From: Streptomyces sp. NBC_01431
GTDB lineage: Bacteria; Actinomycetota; Actinomycetes; Streptomycetales; Streptomycetaceae
NCBI RefSeq assembly: GCF_036231355.1
Contig: NZ_CP109496.1
Span: forward strand, 7,130,001 to 7,194,000
Direction of reading: 5' to 3'
Length of the DNA: 64,000 nucleotides
Under the pieces are notes generated by a model. That model was not told where the DNA came from. It saw only the letters and a program-made list of their open reading frames with translations, and did no database searches. Position 1 is the first letter of the stretch; each line of letters begins with the position of its first letter. The position numbers and the translations under genes are program-made. Shown here in pieces: positions 17,224 through 25,212 of the stretch.

Positions 17224-18738
17224 ATGCCGAAGTTCACGACGTACGACGGGACCGAACTCGCCTACCACCTGCACGGTGAGGGTGAGCCGCTGATCTGCAT
17301 CCCGGGCGGCGCGATGCGCGCCTCGCGATACCTCGGGGACCTCGGCGGGCTCAGCGCCCACCGGCAGCTGGTGCTGCTCGATCTGCGCGGCACGGGAGAC
17401 TCCGCCCATCCCGAGGACCCGGCCACCTACCGCTGCGACCGCCAGGTGGCCGACGTCGAGGCGCTGCGCGTCCATCTGGGCCTCGCGCGCGTCGATCTGC
17501 TCGGGCATTCGGCGGGCGGCAACCTCGCGATGCTGTACGCGGCGGCCCACCCCGATCGCGTCGCCCGCCTCGCGCTGATCGCCCCGTCCCCGTGGGCGCT
17601 CGGGATGCCGCCGACGCGCGCGGAGCGGCTGGCGGCAGCGCGGCTGCGCAAGGGCGAGCCGTGGTTCGAGGAGGCGTACGCGGCCTACTCGGCGGCGCTC
17701 GACGGGCGCGAGCCGCAGGCGGACTACGACGCGCTGTTCTACGGCCGGTGGGACGCCGCGGCGAAGGCCCATGCCGCCGCGGGCGACCAGGAGTACAACG
17801 ACGAGGCGGCGGACGTCTACGGCAGCGACGGCGCGTTCGAGCCGTCCGCCACTCGCGCGGCGCTGGCCCGGCTCGACGCCCCCGCGCTGCTGCTCGCCGG
17901 CGAGCTCGACGGCGGGCCGTGCCCCGAACTCGCGGCCCGCGCCGCGGCCTGCTTCACCGACTGCGCCCTCCAGGTCCAGCCGGGCGCGGGCCACTACCCC
18001 TGGCTCGACGACCCGGGCGCCTTCGTGCGTACCGTCGCCGCCTTCCTCGACCCGGACGTACGCTCGGTCACCGTCGACGGCGTCCGGCTCGCCTACCGCG
18101 TGTGGGGCGAGGAGTCCGCGCCGCCCGTGGTCCTCGTGCACGGACGCGGCGGCAGCGCCTCCGGCTGGACCGAGATCGCCGACCACCTCGCGCGGACCCG
18201 CCGGGTGTACGCCTTCGACCTGCGTGGACACGGGCTCAGCGACTGGCCGGGCGCCTACTCCTTCGAGGCCCTGCGCGACGATCTGAGGGGCTTCTTGACG
18301 GCACTCGGCCTCACTGGCGCAGACGTGATCGGCCACTCCATGGGAGGCATCGCCGCCGTGCTGCTCGCCCAGGACGAGCCGGGCCTGATCGGCCGCCTCG
18401 TCTTGGAGGAGACCCCGCCGTTGTTCCCCCTCGATCCGCCGCGCGGTCCGGCCGAGCGCCCGGCCGGGGAACTGGGCTTCGACTGGGCAGTGGTGGCGGC
18501 CACCGACGCCCAGCTGAACGACCCCGACCCGGCCTGGCGCGGCCGGTTCGCCGCCGTAGCCGTGCCGACGCTGGTCGTGGCCGGTGGCCCCACCAGCCAT
18601 TTCGACCAGAAGAAGCTCGCCTGGATGGCCTCGCGCATACCGGGCGCCCGCCTCGTCACCATCGACGCGGGCCACGCCGTGCACGCCGTCCGCCCGGCCG
18701 AATTCCTGGGCGCGCTCGCGGAGTTCGGCATCCTGTGA
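17224..18738 (+). CDS. Tandem (fused) double alpha/beta hydrolase
   Basis: At 504 residues this is about twice the normal size and contains two complete alpha/beta-hydrolase domains in one chain. Domain 1 (about 1-275) has GHSAGG with nucleophile Ser96, an acid in GELDGG and His in GAGHYPW. Domain 2 (about 280-504) has GHSMGG with Ser372 and His484 in DAGHAVH; its acid is less obvious because the usual loop reads GGPTSHFDQ. No signal peptide is present. The ATG at 17224 gives a natural first strand (MPKFTTYDGTELAYHLHGEG). It lies between paaK (divergent) and the FadD19-like gene (convergent). The two domains differ in sequence, so fusion of distinct hydrolases is likelier than recent duplication. 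Confidence 0.85.
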   Translation: MPKFTTYDGTELAYHLHGEGEPLICIPGGAMRASRYLGDLGGLSAHRQLVLLDLRGTGDSAHPEDPATYRCDRQVADVEALRVHLGLARVDLLGHSAGGNLAMLYAAAHPDRVARLALIAPSPWALGMPPTRAERLAAARLRKGEPWFEEAYAAYSAALDGREPQADYDALFYGRWDAAAKAHAAAGDQEYNDEAADVYGSDGAFEPSATRAALARLDAPALLLAGELDGGPCPELAARAAACFTDCALQVQPGAGHYPWLDDPGAFVRTVAAFLDPDVRSVTVDGVRLAYRVWGEESAPPVVLVHGRGGSASGWTEIADHLARTRRVYAFDLRGHGLSDWPGAYSFEALRDDLRGFLTALGLTGADVIGHSMGGIAAVLLAQDEPGLIGRLVLEETPPLFPLDPPRGPAERPAGELGFDWAVVAATDAQLNDPDPAWRGRFAAVAVPTLVVAGGPTSHFDQKKLAWMASRIPGARLVTIDAGHAVHAVRPAEFLGALAEFGIL

Positions 18739-18753
18739 CGGGTGGCCGCGTCT

Positions 18754-20376
18754 TCAGCGGACGTCGGCCTCCGCTGCCACCGTCCGGGCCCAGCGGTAGT
18801 CGGCCTTGCCGCTGGGGGAGCGCTGGATGGCGGGCGCGATCACCAGCTGGCGCGGCACCTTGTAGCCCGCGAGCCTCGTGCGGCAGTGCGTCTGGATGTC
18901 GTCGAGGCTGAGCGCGTCCGCGCCGTCGCGGAGCTGCACCACCGCCGCCACATGGCTGCCCCACTTCGCGTCCGCCACCCCGGCCACCAGCGCGTCGTAC
19001 ACGTCCGGATGCGACTTGAGGGCCTGCTCGACCTCCTCGGGATAGACCTTCTCGCCGCCAGTGTTGATGCACTGCGAGCCGCGGCCGAGCACCGTGACGA
19101 TGCCCGCTTCGTCCACCGTCGCCATGTCCCCGAGCAACACCCAGCGTTCCTCGCCCTTCTGGAAGAACGTCTCGGCGGTTTTGGCCGGGTCGTTGTAGTA
19201 GCCGAGCGGCACGTGCCCACGCTGGGCCAGGCGGCCGATCTCGCCCTGTGCCACGGGCTCGTAGGTCGCCGGATCAACCACCCGCGTCCGCTCGTTGACC
19301 TCTATGCGGAAGCCCTTGTCCGGGCCCGAGTCGTCGGTGGCGCGGCCGTTGGAGCCGGATTCGGAGGAGCCGAAGTTGTTGAGGATCAGCACGTTCGGCA
19401 TCAGCTCCTGGAGCTGCGCGCGCACCGTCTCCGACATGATCGCGCCCGACGAGGACAGGCTGAACAGCGAGGAGAGGTCCGTGCCCCTGAGCGAGCCGTG
19501 CAGGGCGTCGATGAGCGGCCGCAGCATCGCGTCGCCCACCAGGGAGACGCTGGAGACCTTCTCCTTCTCGATCGTGCGGAGCACTTCCGCGGGGACGTAC
19601 TTGCGGTGGATGACCACCCGCTGGCCGTAGTTGAAGGCGATGAACGAGGTCAGCGTCGACGTGCCGTGCATCAGCGGTGGAGCCGGGAAGAAGGTCAGCC
19701 CGGCGCCGCCCTTCGCGACCCGCTCGGCCAGTTCCTCGGGCCGCTTCACCGGCTCCCCGGCGGGCTCGCCGCCGAACAACCCGGCGAAGAACAAGTCCTC
19801 CTGACGCCACATCACACCCTTGGGCATGCCCGTGGTGCCGCCCGTGTAGATGATGAAGAGGTCGTCGGCCGAGCGCTCCCCGAAGCCCCGCTCCAGGGAG
19901 CCCGCCGCCTCGGCGTCGGCGAACGGCACCGCGTCGAGCGCCGGAGCGCCGTCCGGTGCGGTCCCCACCCGGATCACGTGGCGCAGCTTCGGCGCCTGGG
20001 GCAGCGCCCCCGCCACCCGCTCGGTGAACTCGGCGTCGAAGACCAGCGCCGCGAGGTCGGCATCCCGGTAGAGATAGACCAACTCGTCTTCCACGTAACG
20101 GTAGTTGACGTTGACCGGGACCAGTCGCGCCTTGAGGGCGGCGAGCACCGTCTGGAGGTACTCGATGCCGTTGTAGAGGTGTAGGCCCAGGTGCTCGCCG
20201 GGCTTCAGGCCCGCGTCGAGCAGATGGTGCGCGAGCCGGTTCGCCGCAGCATCCAGCTGGCGGTACGTCAACCGCCGCTCGGCGCCCGTCCCGGGATGGT
20301 CGACGTACACGAGCGCCTCACGGTCCGGGACCACGTCGACGACGGACTCGAACAGGTCGGCAAGGTTGTACTCCAC
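18754..20376 (-). CDS. Acyl-CoA synthetase, FadD19-like
   Basis: The enzyme is 540 residues with P-loop YTGGTTGMPKGVMWRQED, LNNFGSSESGSNG, GDMATVDEAGIVTVLGRGSQCINTGGEKVYPEEVE and a C-terminal SPSGKADYRW lysine motif. The P-loop context and the N-terminal NLADLFESVVDVVPDREALVY strongly recall mycobacterial FadD19 (Rv3515c), which activates branched sterol side chains. AGGAGGA abuts an ATG at 20379, so the GTG at 20376, with better spacing, was taken as start; a GTG at 20391 is also in frame. The gene is divergent from an EchA19-like hydratase, as Rv3515c is from Rv3516. Both operators between them could control it. Confidence 0.87.
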   Translation of the reverse strand: MEYNLADLFESVVDVVPDREALVYVDHPGTGAERRLTYRQLDAAANRLAHHLLDAGLKPGEHLGLHLYNGIEYLQTVLAALKARLVPVNVNYRYVEDELVYLYRDADLAALVFDAEFTERVAGALPQAPKLRHVIRVGTAPDGAPALDAVPFADAEAAGSLERGFGERSADDLFIIYTGGTTGMPKGVMWRQEDLFFAGLFGGEPAGEPVKRPEELAERVAKGGAGLTFFPAPPLMHGTSTLTSFIAFNYGQRVVIHRKYVPAEVLRTIEKEKVSSVSLVGDAMLRPLIDALHGSLRGTDLSSLFSLSSSGAIMSETVRAQLQELMPNVLILNNFGSSESGSNGRATDDSGPDKGFRIEVNERTRVVDPATYEPVAQGEIGRLAQRGHVPLGYYNDPAKTAETFFQKGEERWVLLGDMATVDEAGIVTVLGRGSQCINTGGEKVYPEEVEQALKSHPDVYDALVAGVADAKWGSHVAAVVQLRDGADALSLDDIQTHCRTRLAGYKVPRQLVIAPAIQRSPSGKADYRWARTVAAEADVR

Positions 20377-20459
20377 CATTCCTCCTGACACCGGCCCCGA
20401 CTGACTCGGGGGCCATCAGAGCAAAGCCGCGCACAAGTGGGAAGGGGGCCCGCGGAAGA

Positions 20460-20481
20460 AATCTGACTGACTGTCAGAAAA
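20460..20481. promoter_or_regulatory. Shared operator copy 2, AATCTGAC-N6-TCAGAAAA
   Basis: This is the second copy of the element found at 10406-10427. Its core is TGACTG, which extends the inverted repeat to TCTGAC-N5-GTCAGA. It lies in the divergent promoter region of the FadD19-like and EchA19-like genes, 84 bases from the first and 61 from the second. It implies a repressor common to this pair and the nitronate-monooxygenase operon. Confidence 0.65.
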
Positions 20482-20505
20482 CTATTGAACTGGCACCGCC
20501 CCTAC

Positions 20506-20519
20506 TGCAACCTGTTCTA
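20506..20519. promoter_or_regulatory. KstR-type operator (TGCAACCTGTTCTA)
   Basis: Every fixed position of TnnAACnnGTTnnA is matched. The site lies 23 bases before the enoyl-CoA hydratase start and 25 bases from the shared operator. In mycobacteria the fadD19-echA19 intergenic region is also under KstR control, so the position supports the call. Confidence 0.65.
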
Positions 20520-20542
20520 GGTCTTGAGACGGGAGGACGGCC

Positions 20543-21343
20543 ATGGGCGGTACGGAACACCTCACGGTGCGGCGCGAGGGCGCCACGCTGGTGCTCACCC
20601 TGAACCGGCCGGAGGCGAAGAACGCGCTCTCGCTGCCGCTGCTGGTGGGGCTGTACGACGGCTGGCTGGAAGCGGACGCGGACGACTCGATCCGCTCGGT
20701 CGTGCTGACCGGGGCGGGCGGCGACTTCTGCGCCGGCATGGACCTCAAGGCCCTCGCGGGCCGGGGGATGGAGGGCGAGCAGTACCGGGACCGGCTGAAG
20801 GCCGACCCCGATCTGCACTGGAAGGCGATGCTCCGCCACCACCGGCCCCGCAAACCCGTGATCGCGGCGGTGGAGGGCTACTGCGTGGCGGGCGGCACCG
20901 AGATCCTCCAGGGCACGGACATCCGGGTCGCCGGGCGGGGAGCGACCTTCGGCCTCTTCGAAGTGAAGCGGGGCCTGTTTCCCATCGGCGGCTCGACGGT
21001 CCGCCTCCAGCGGCAGATTCCGCGCACACACGCGCTGGAGATGCTGCTGACCGGACGGCCCTACAGCGCGGACGAGGCGGCGCGCATCGGGCTGATCGGG
21101 CAGGTCGTGCCCGACGGCAGGGCACTGGGAAAGGCCCTGGAGATCGCCGAGTTGATCAATGGATGCGGGCCGCTGGCCGTCGAGGCGGTCAAGGCTTCCG
21201 TGTACGACACCGCCGAGATGACGGAGACCGAGGGGCTCAAGTCCGAACTGGAGCGGGGGTGGCCGGTGTTCGCCACGGAGGACGCCAAGGAAGGTGCGGC
21301 TGCCTTTGCGGCGAAGCGTGCGCCTGTGTTTCGGCGGGCCTGA
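20543..21343 (+). CDS. Enoyl-CoA hydratase/crotonase, EchA19-like
   Basis: The protein has 266 residues with a crotonase core: the oxyanion-hole segments GAGGDFCAGMDLKAL and YCVAGGTE, and acid residues at Glu120 and Glu140, the positions used for water addition in hydratases. GGAGG lies before the ATG. It would hydrate a 2-enoyl-CoA in beta-oxidation. The divergent FadD19-like gene and the KstR-type box make a sterol side-chain enoyl-CoA the best guess. A Streptomyces-type repeat separates it from the DUF35 operon downstream. Confidence 0.88.
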   Translation: MGGTEHLTVRREGATLVLTLNRPEAKNALSLPLLVGLYDGWLEADADDSIRSVVLTGAGGDFCAGMDLKALAGRGMEGEQYRDRLKADPDLHWKAMLRHHRPRKPVIAAVEGYCVAGGTEILQGTDIRVAGRGATFGLFEVKRGLFPIGGSTVRLQRQIPRTHALEMLLTGRPYSADEAARIGLIGQVVPDGRALGKALEIAELINGCGPLAVEAVKASVYDTAEMTETEGLKSELERGWPVFATEDAKEGAAAFAAKRAPVFRRA

Positions 21344-21349
21344 GAGTTC

Positions 21350-21480
21350 CCCGCCCCGCCCTTTCCCGCAACCCTCCGGGGGTGGTGGGCCGGTGCGGGC
21401 CGTGGGCACGGGGCTCCACCCCGGACCCCGCTCCTCCATCGCCCAAAGGGGGCTTGGCTCAGGGGCTCGATGTGCCGCCG
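21350..21480. repeat. Streptomyces-type intergenic repeat element
   Basis: The gap between the hydratase and the DUF35 gene holds the familiar Streptomyces filler pattern: CCCGCCCTTTCCCGCAACCC, then a GGGGCTCCACCCCGGACCCC hairpin and CGCTCCTCCATCGCCCAAAGGGGGCTTGG. It resembles a dispersed noncoding element often found after stop codons in this genus. Recognition is from memory; only one copy is present here. It may also act as a terminator for the hydratase gene. Confidence 0.6.
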
Positions 21481-21512
21481 ACCGATCGCCAGTCAGAAGA
21501 AGGAGTCCACCG

Positions 21513-22472
21513 ATGACAGCCGCCCCCTCGCCCGACCTGCTGCGCGCGCCCCTCGTGGTCGAGTTTCCGTTCACGCGGTCCCTCGGCCCTGTTCAGAGCG
21601 CGTTTCTCACCGGGCTGCGCGAGCGCACCGTGCTCGGGGTGCGCACCGGTGCGGGCAGCGTGCTCGTGCCGCCCGTCGAATACGACCCGGTGACCGCCGC
21701 GGAGATCCGCGAACTCGTCGAGGTCGCCTCCACCGGCACCGTCACCACCTGGGCCTGGAACCCCTCCCCGCGCCGCGGGCAGCCCCTCGACCGTCCCTTC
21801 GCCTGGGTCCTCGTCCAGCTCGACGGCGCCGACACCGGCCTGCTGCACGCCCTGGACGCCCCCGGTCCCGACGCTGTGCACAGCGGGATGAGGGTCCGGA
21901 TCCGATGGGCCGGGCAGCGGACCGGAGCCATCACCGACATCGCCTGCTTCGAGCCGCACGAGGGTGGCGAAGACCACGAAGTCACCCCGCACAGCGGCGA
22001 GTTCGAGGATCTCGTCACCGGCATCGTCGCCCCCGCCCGGCTCGACTACACCTACAGCCCAGGACGCGCCCAGTCCGCCTACATCAACTCCCTGTCCGCC
22101 CGCAAGACGGTCGGTGAGCGCTGCCCGTCGTGCCGGAAGGTGTACGTACCACCGCGCGGTGCGTGCCCCACATGTGGCCTCGCCACACAGGAACGGGTCG
22201 AGGTCGGTCCTGCCGGCACCGTCACCACGTACTGCATCGTCAACATCAAAGCGCGGAACCTCGACATCGAAGTCCCCTACGTCTACGCCCACATCGCGCT
22301 CGACGGGGCGGGTCTCGCCCTGCACGGGCGGATCGGGGGCATCCCGTACGACCAGGTGCGGATGGGGCTGCGGGTCGAGCCGGTGTGGACCGACGGGGGC
22401 CGCTATCCCGACCACTACCGGCCCACCGGTGAGCCCGATGCCGACTACGAGACGTACAAGGAGCTGATCTGA
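21513..22472 (+). CDS. Double OB-fold DUF35 protein (aldolase/thiolase partner)
   Basis: This 319-residue protein has two DUF35-type halves. The second half carries an intact zinc ribbon, CPSCRKVYVPPRGACPTCG, followed by an OB fold with GPAGTVTTYCIVNIKA. In the first half the ribbon cysteines are lost (VRTGAGSVLVPPVEYDP) but the OB-fold pattern remains. AGGAG lies seven bases before the ATG. Its stop overlaps the next start (TGATG). DUF35 proteins act as obligate partners of thiolase-fold enzymes, as in the ChsH2-Ltp2 steroid aldolase, and the layout matches mycobacterial Rv3521-Rv3522-Rv3523. Confidence 0.85.
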   Translation: MTAAPSPDLLRAPLVVEFPFTRSLGPVQSAFLTGLRERTVLGVRTGAGSVLVPPVEYDPVTAAEIRELVEVASTGTVTTWAWNPSPRRGQPLDRPFAWVLVQLDGADTGLLHALDAPGPDAVHSGMRVRIRWAGQRTGAITDIACFEPHEGGEDHEVTPHSGEFEDLVTGIVAPARLDYTYSPGRAQSAYINSLSARKTVGERCPSCRKVYVPPRGACPTCGLATQERVEVGPAGTVTTYCIVNIKARNLDIEVPYVYAHIALDGAGLALHGRIGGIPYDQVRMGLRVEPVWTDGGRYPDHYRPTGEPDADYETYKELI

Positions 22473-23551
22473 TGGCGCCCACCGGCTCCGGCGGTCCCGC
22501 CCGTCCGGCCCGCGACGTGGCGATCGTCGCCTTCGCGCAGACCGACCACCTGCGCCGCACGGACGAGCTGTCCGAAGTCGAGATGCTGATGCCGGTGCTG
22601 CACCGGGTGCTGGACGCGACCGGTCTCAAGACCAGCGACATCGGCTTCACCTGCTCGGGCTCCAGCGACTACCTCGCCGGCCGCGCCTTCTCCTTCACCA
22701 TGGCCCTCGACGGCGTCGGCGCCTGGCCGCCGATCTCCGAGTCCCATGTGGAGATGGACGGCGCCTGGGCGCTGTACGAGGCCTGGGTGAAGATCCTCAC
22801 CGGCGAGGCCGACACCGCGCTCGTCTACTCCTACGGCAAGTCCTCGCCGGGCGAGGTGCGCGACGTACTGACCCGTCAGCTCGACCCGTACTACGTGGCG
22901 CCGCTGTGGCCCGACTCGGTGGCGCTCGCCGCCCTCCAGGCGCAGGCCCTCATCGACGCGGGCGAGGCCGACGAGGCCGCGCTCGCCTCGATCGCCGACC
23001 GCAGCCGGGCATCGGCCACCGCCAACCCCCATGCACAGGTGCGGGGTTCGCGTCCACCGGGTGACTACGTCGTACGCCCGCTGCGCACCGGTGACTGCCC
23101 GCCGGTCGGTGACGGCGCCGCCGCCGTTATCCTGGCCGCGGGTGACCGGGTACGCGAACTGTGCGCGCGGCCCGCGTGGATCCGCGGCATGGACCACCGC
23201 ATCGAGGCGCACAGCCTCGGCGTGCGGGACCTCACCGACTCGCCGTCCAGCCGGCTCGCCGCCACGCACGCCGGAGCCTTCGAACGGCCCGTCGACACCG
23301 CCGAGTTGCACGCCCCGTTCACCTCGCAGGAGGTCGTCCTGCGCAAGGCCCTGAAGCTCGGCGACGGCGTCGCCGTCAACCCCTCGGGGGGCGCCCTCGC
23401 CGCGAACCCCGTGATGGCGGCCGGGCTGATCCGGCTCGGCGAGGCCGCCGCCCGCATCCACCGCGGCGAGTCCGACCGGGCGCTCGCACACGCCACGTCC
23501 GGGCCCTGCCTTCAGCAGAACCTGGTCGCCGTCCTGGAGGGGGAGTCATGA
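22472..23551 (+). CDS. Thiolase-fold lipid-transfer protein (Ltp4-like)
   Basis: This 359-residue protein has the thiolase/SCP2 fold but not the usual catalytic set. Where thiolases have the nucleophilic Cys it reads SHVEMDGAWALYEA, and the GHPxG histidine loop reads NPSGGALAANPVMAAG. A CSGSSDYLAG segment and a late Cys (SGPCLQQN) are present. Such Cys-less thiolase homologues include Ltp2, which cleaves steroid side chains as a retro-aldolase with a DUF35 partner. It is translationally coupled both upstream (TGATG) and downstream (ATGA), so it probably forms a complex with both neighbours. Confidence 0.82.
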   Translation: MAPTGSGGPARPARDVAIVAFAQTDHLRRTDELSEVEMLMPVLHRVLDATGLKTSDIGFTCSGSSDYLAGRAFSFTMALDGVGAWPPISESHVEMDGAWALYEAWVKILTGEADTALVYSYGKSSPGEVRDVLTRQLDPYYVAPLWPDSVALAALQAQALIDAGEADEAALASIADRSRASATANPHAQVRGSRPPGDYVVRPLRTGDCPPVGDGAAAVILAAGDRVRELCARPAWIRGMDHRIEAHSLGVRDLTDSPSSRLAATHAGAFERPVDTAELHAPFTSQEVVLRKALKLGDGVAVNPSGGALAANPVMAAGLIRLGEAAARIHRGESDRALAHATSGPCLQQNLVAVLEGES

Positions 23552-24714
23552 GCAAGGAACCCGTGGCCGTCGTCGGGATCGGGCAGACCAAACACGTGGC
23601 CGCCCGGCACGACGTCTCGATCGCCGGACTCGTCCGCGAAGCAGCCCAAAGAGCCCTGGCGGACGCCCAGTTGACCTGGGCCGACATCGACGCCGTCGTC
23701 ATCGGCAAGGCGCCCGACTTCTTCGAGGGCGTCATGATGCCCGAGCTGTACCTCGCCGACGCGCTCGGCGCGGTCGGCAAGCCCATGCTGCGGGTGCACA
23801 CGGCTGGCTCGGTCGGCGGCTCCACCGCACTGGTCGCCGCCAACCTGGTCGCCGCCCGCGTCCACCGAACCGTCCTCACCCTCGCCTTCGAGAAGCAGTC
23901 CGAGTCCAACGCGATGTGGGGCCTGTCGCTGCCCATCCCGTTCACCCAGCCGCTGCTCGCCGGGGCGGGCGGTTTCTTCGCGCCGCACGTACGGGCCTAC
24001 ATGCGGCGCACCGGCGCCCCCGACACGGTGGGCTCCCTCGTCGCGTACAAGGACCGCCGCAACGCGCTGCTGAACCCGTACGCGCATCTGCACGAGCACG
24101 ACATCACCCTGGAGAAGGTCCAGGCCTCGCCGATGCTGTGGGACCCGATCCGCTACTCCGAGACCTGCCCGTCCTCCGACGGGGCCTGCGCGATGGTCCT
24201 CACCGACCGTGCGGGCGCCGCCCGTTCGCCGCATCCGGCGGCCTGGGTGCACGGCGGTGCGATGCGCAGCGAGCCGACCCTGTTCGCGGGCAAGGACTTC
24301 GTATCGCCCCAGGCGGGCAAGGACTGCGCGGCAGAGGTGTACCGGCAGGCCCATATCACCGACCCGCGCCGTGAGATCGACGCCGTCGAAATGTATGTGC
24401 CGTTCTCCTGGTACGAGCCGATGTGGCTGGAGAACCTGGGTTTCGCCGCCGAGGGCGAGGGGTGGAAACTCACCGAGTCCGGCGTCACCGAACTCGACGG
24501 CGACCTGCCCGTCAACCCCTCCGGCGGCGTCCTGTCCACCAACCCGATCGGCGCCTCCGGCATGATCCGTTTCGCGGAGGCGGCCCTCCAGGTGCGCGGC
24601 CGGGCGGGCGAACACCAGGTGGAGGGGGCCCGCAAGGCGCTCGGCCACGCCTACGGCGGAGGCGCCCAGTTCTTCTCCATGTGGCTCGTCGGCGCCGAAC
24701 CGCCCACCCCCTGA
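23548..24714 (+). CDS. Thiolase-fold lipid-transfer protein (Ltp3-like)
   Basis: The protein is 388 residues, coupled to the preceding gene by an ATGA overlap. It is a second thiolase-fold homologue without the standard nucleophile: the Cys region reads VHTAGSVGGSTALVAANLV, and the HP of the C-terminal loop is NP (NPSGGVLSTNPIGASGMIR). Tyr-rich segments such as VPFSWYEPMW could supply acid/base residues, as tyrosines do in Ltp2. Together with DUF35 and the first thiolase-like protein it resembles Rv3521-Rv3523. Retro-aldol cleavage of a 3-hydroxyacyl side chain is the leading hypothesis. Confidence 0.83.
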   Translation: MSKEPVAVVGIGQTKHVAARHDVSIAGLVREAAQRALADAQLTWADIDAVVIGKAPDFFEGVMMPELYLADALGAVGKPMLRVHTAGSVGGSTALVAANLVAARVHRTVLTLAFEKQSESNAMWGLSLPIPFTQPLLAGAGGFFAPHVRAYMRRTGAPDTVGSLVAYKDRRNALLNPYAHLHEHDITLEKVQASPMLWDPIRYSETCPSSDGACAMVLTDRAGAARSPHPAAWVHGGAMRSEPTLFAGKDFVSPQAGKDCAAEVYRQAHITDPRREIDAVEMYVPFSWYEPMWLENLGFAAEGEGWKLTESGVTELDGDLPVNPSGGVLSTNPIGASGMIRFAEAALQVRGRAGEHQVEGARKALGHAYGGGAQFFSMWLVGAEPPTP

Positions 24715-24819
24715 CCCGGCACGCGGCGGGCGGGCCCCGGTCCTTCGGCCGCGGCCTGTCCGTCCCCGCGGGCGATCGCTAGTCTGGCCCGGAGAGAAGA
24801 ACCGGGGAGGAGCACGGAC

Positions 24820-25086
24820 GTGGCCGACAGCACCACCACCCAGCACACGTTGCAGAGCGTTTCGGGACACACCCGTTCAGGGTGGGACAAGCCGGAGCTC
24901 GATCTCAGCAAGGCCGAGTGGCAGTCGAGCAGTCAGGGGGCGGGGGACGTCCAGATCGCCTTCGTCGAGGGCTTCATCGCGATGCGCAACAGCGGCAGCC
25001 CCGGCAGCCCATCACTGATCTTCAGCCCAGGTGAATGGCGGGCCTTCGTGCTGAACGCCCGCGACGGCGAGTTCGACCTCACCTAG
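24820..25086 (+). CDS. DUF397 small protein
   Basis: The 88-residue protein contains the DUF397 core: W-x-S-S-x-S near residue 29 (AEWQSSSQ), IAFVEGFIAMRNSG and a C-terminal SPGEWRAFVLNARDGEFDL. Start is GTG with GGGGAGGAG upstream. In Streptomyces such proteins (the WhiJ/AbaA-orfD type) are normally paired with an XRE helix-turn-helix gene; none is adjacent here, so this is an orphan. It probably interacts with a regulator encoded elsewhere. Confidence 0.85.
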   Translation: MADSTTTQHTLQSVSGHTRSGWDKPELDLSKAEWQSSSQGAGDVQIAFVEGFIAMRNSGSPGSPSLIFSPGEWRAFVLNARDGEFDLT

Positions 25087-25105
25087 GAGGCCGCCCAAGC
25101 GGTCC

Positions 25106-25141
25106 GCGCCCGGCCGTCGTCCACGGACGAGGGCCGGGCGC
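25106..25141. terminator. Bidirectional hairpin between convergent genes
   Basis: GCGCCCGGCC pairs with GGCCGGGCGC and, inside it, TCGTCC pairs with GGACGA around an AC loop, with a single G/G mismatch. The 36-base hairpin sits between the DUF397 gene and the convergent terpene synthase gene. Confidence 0.75.
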
Positions 25142-25212
25142 CCATCGCGCTCCGGCATGGCCGACGCTGCCTCAAATTCCTGGCAGCGCAGGCCAGTTGA
25201 CGAGAATCACAC

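Noticed and set aside
21350..21480. Insertion sequence remnant between the hydratase and DUF35 genes
   Set aside because: No transposase fragment or terminal repeats; the sequence fits a dispersed noncoding Streptomyces element better.
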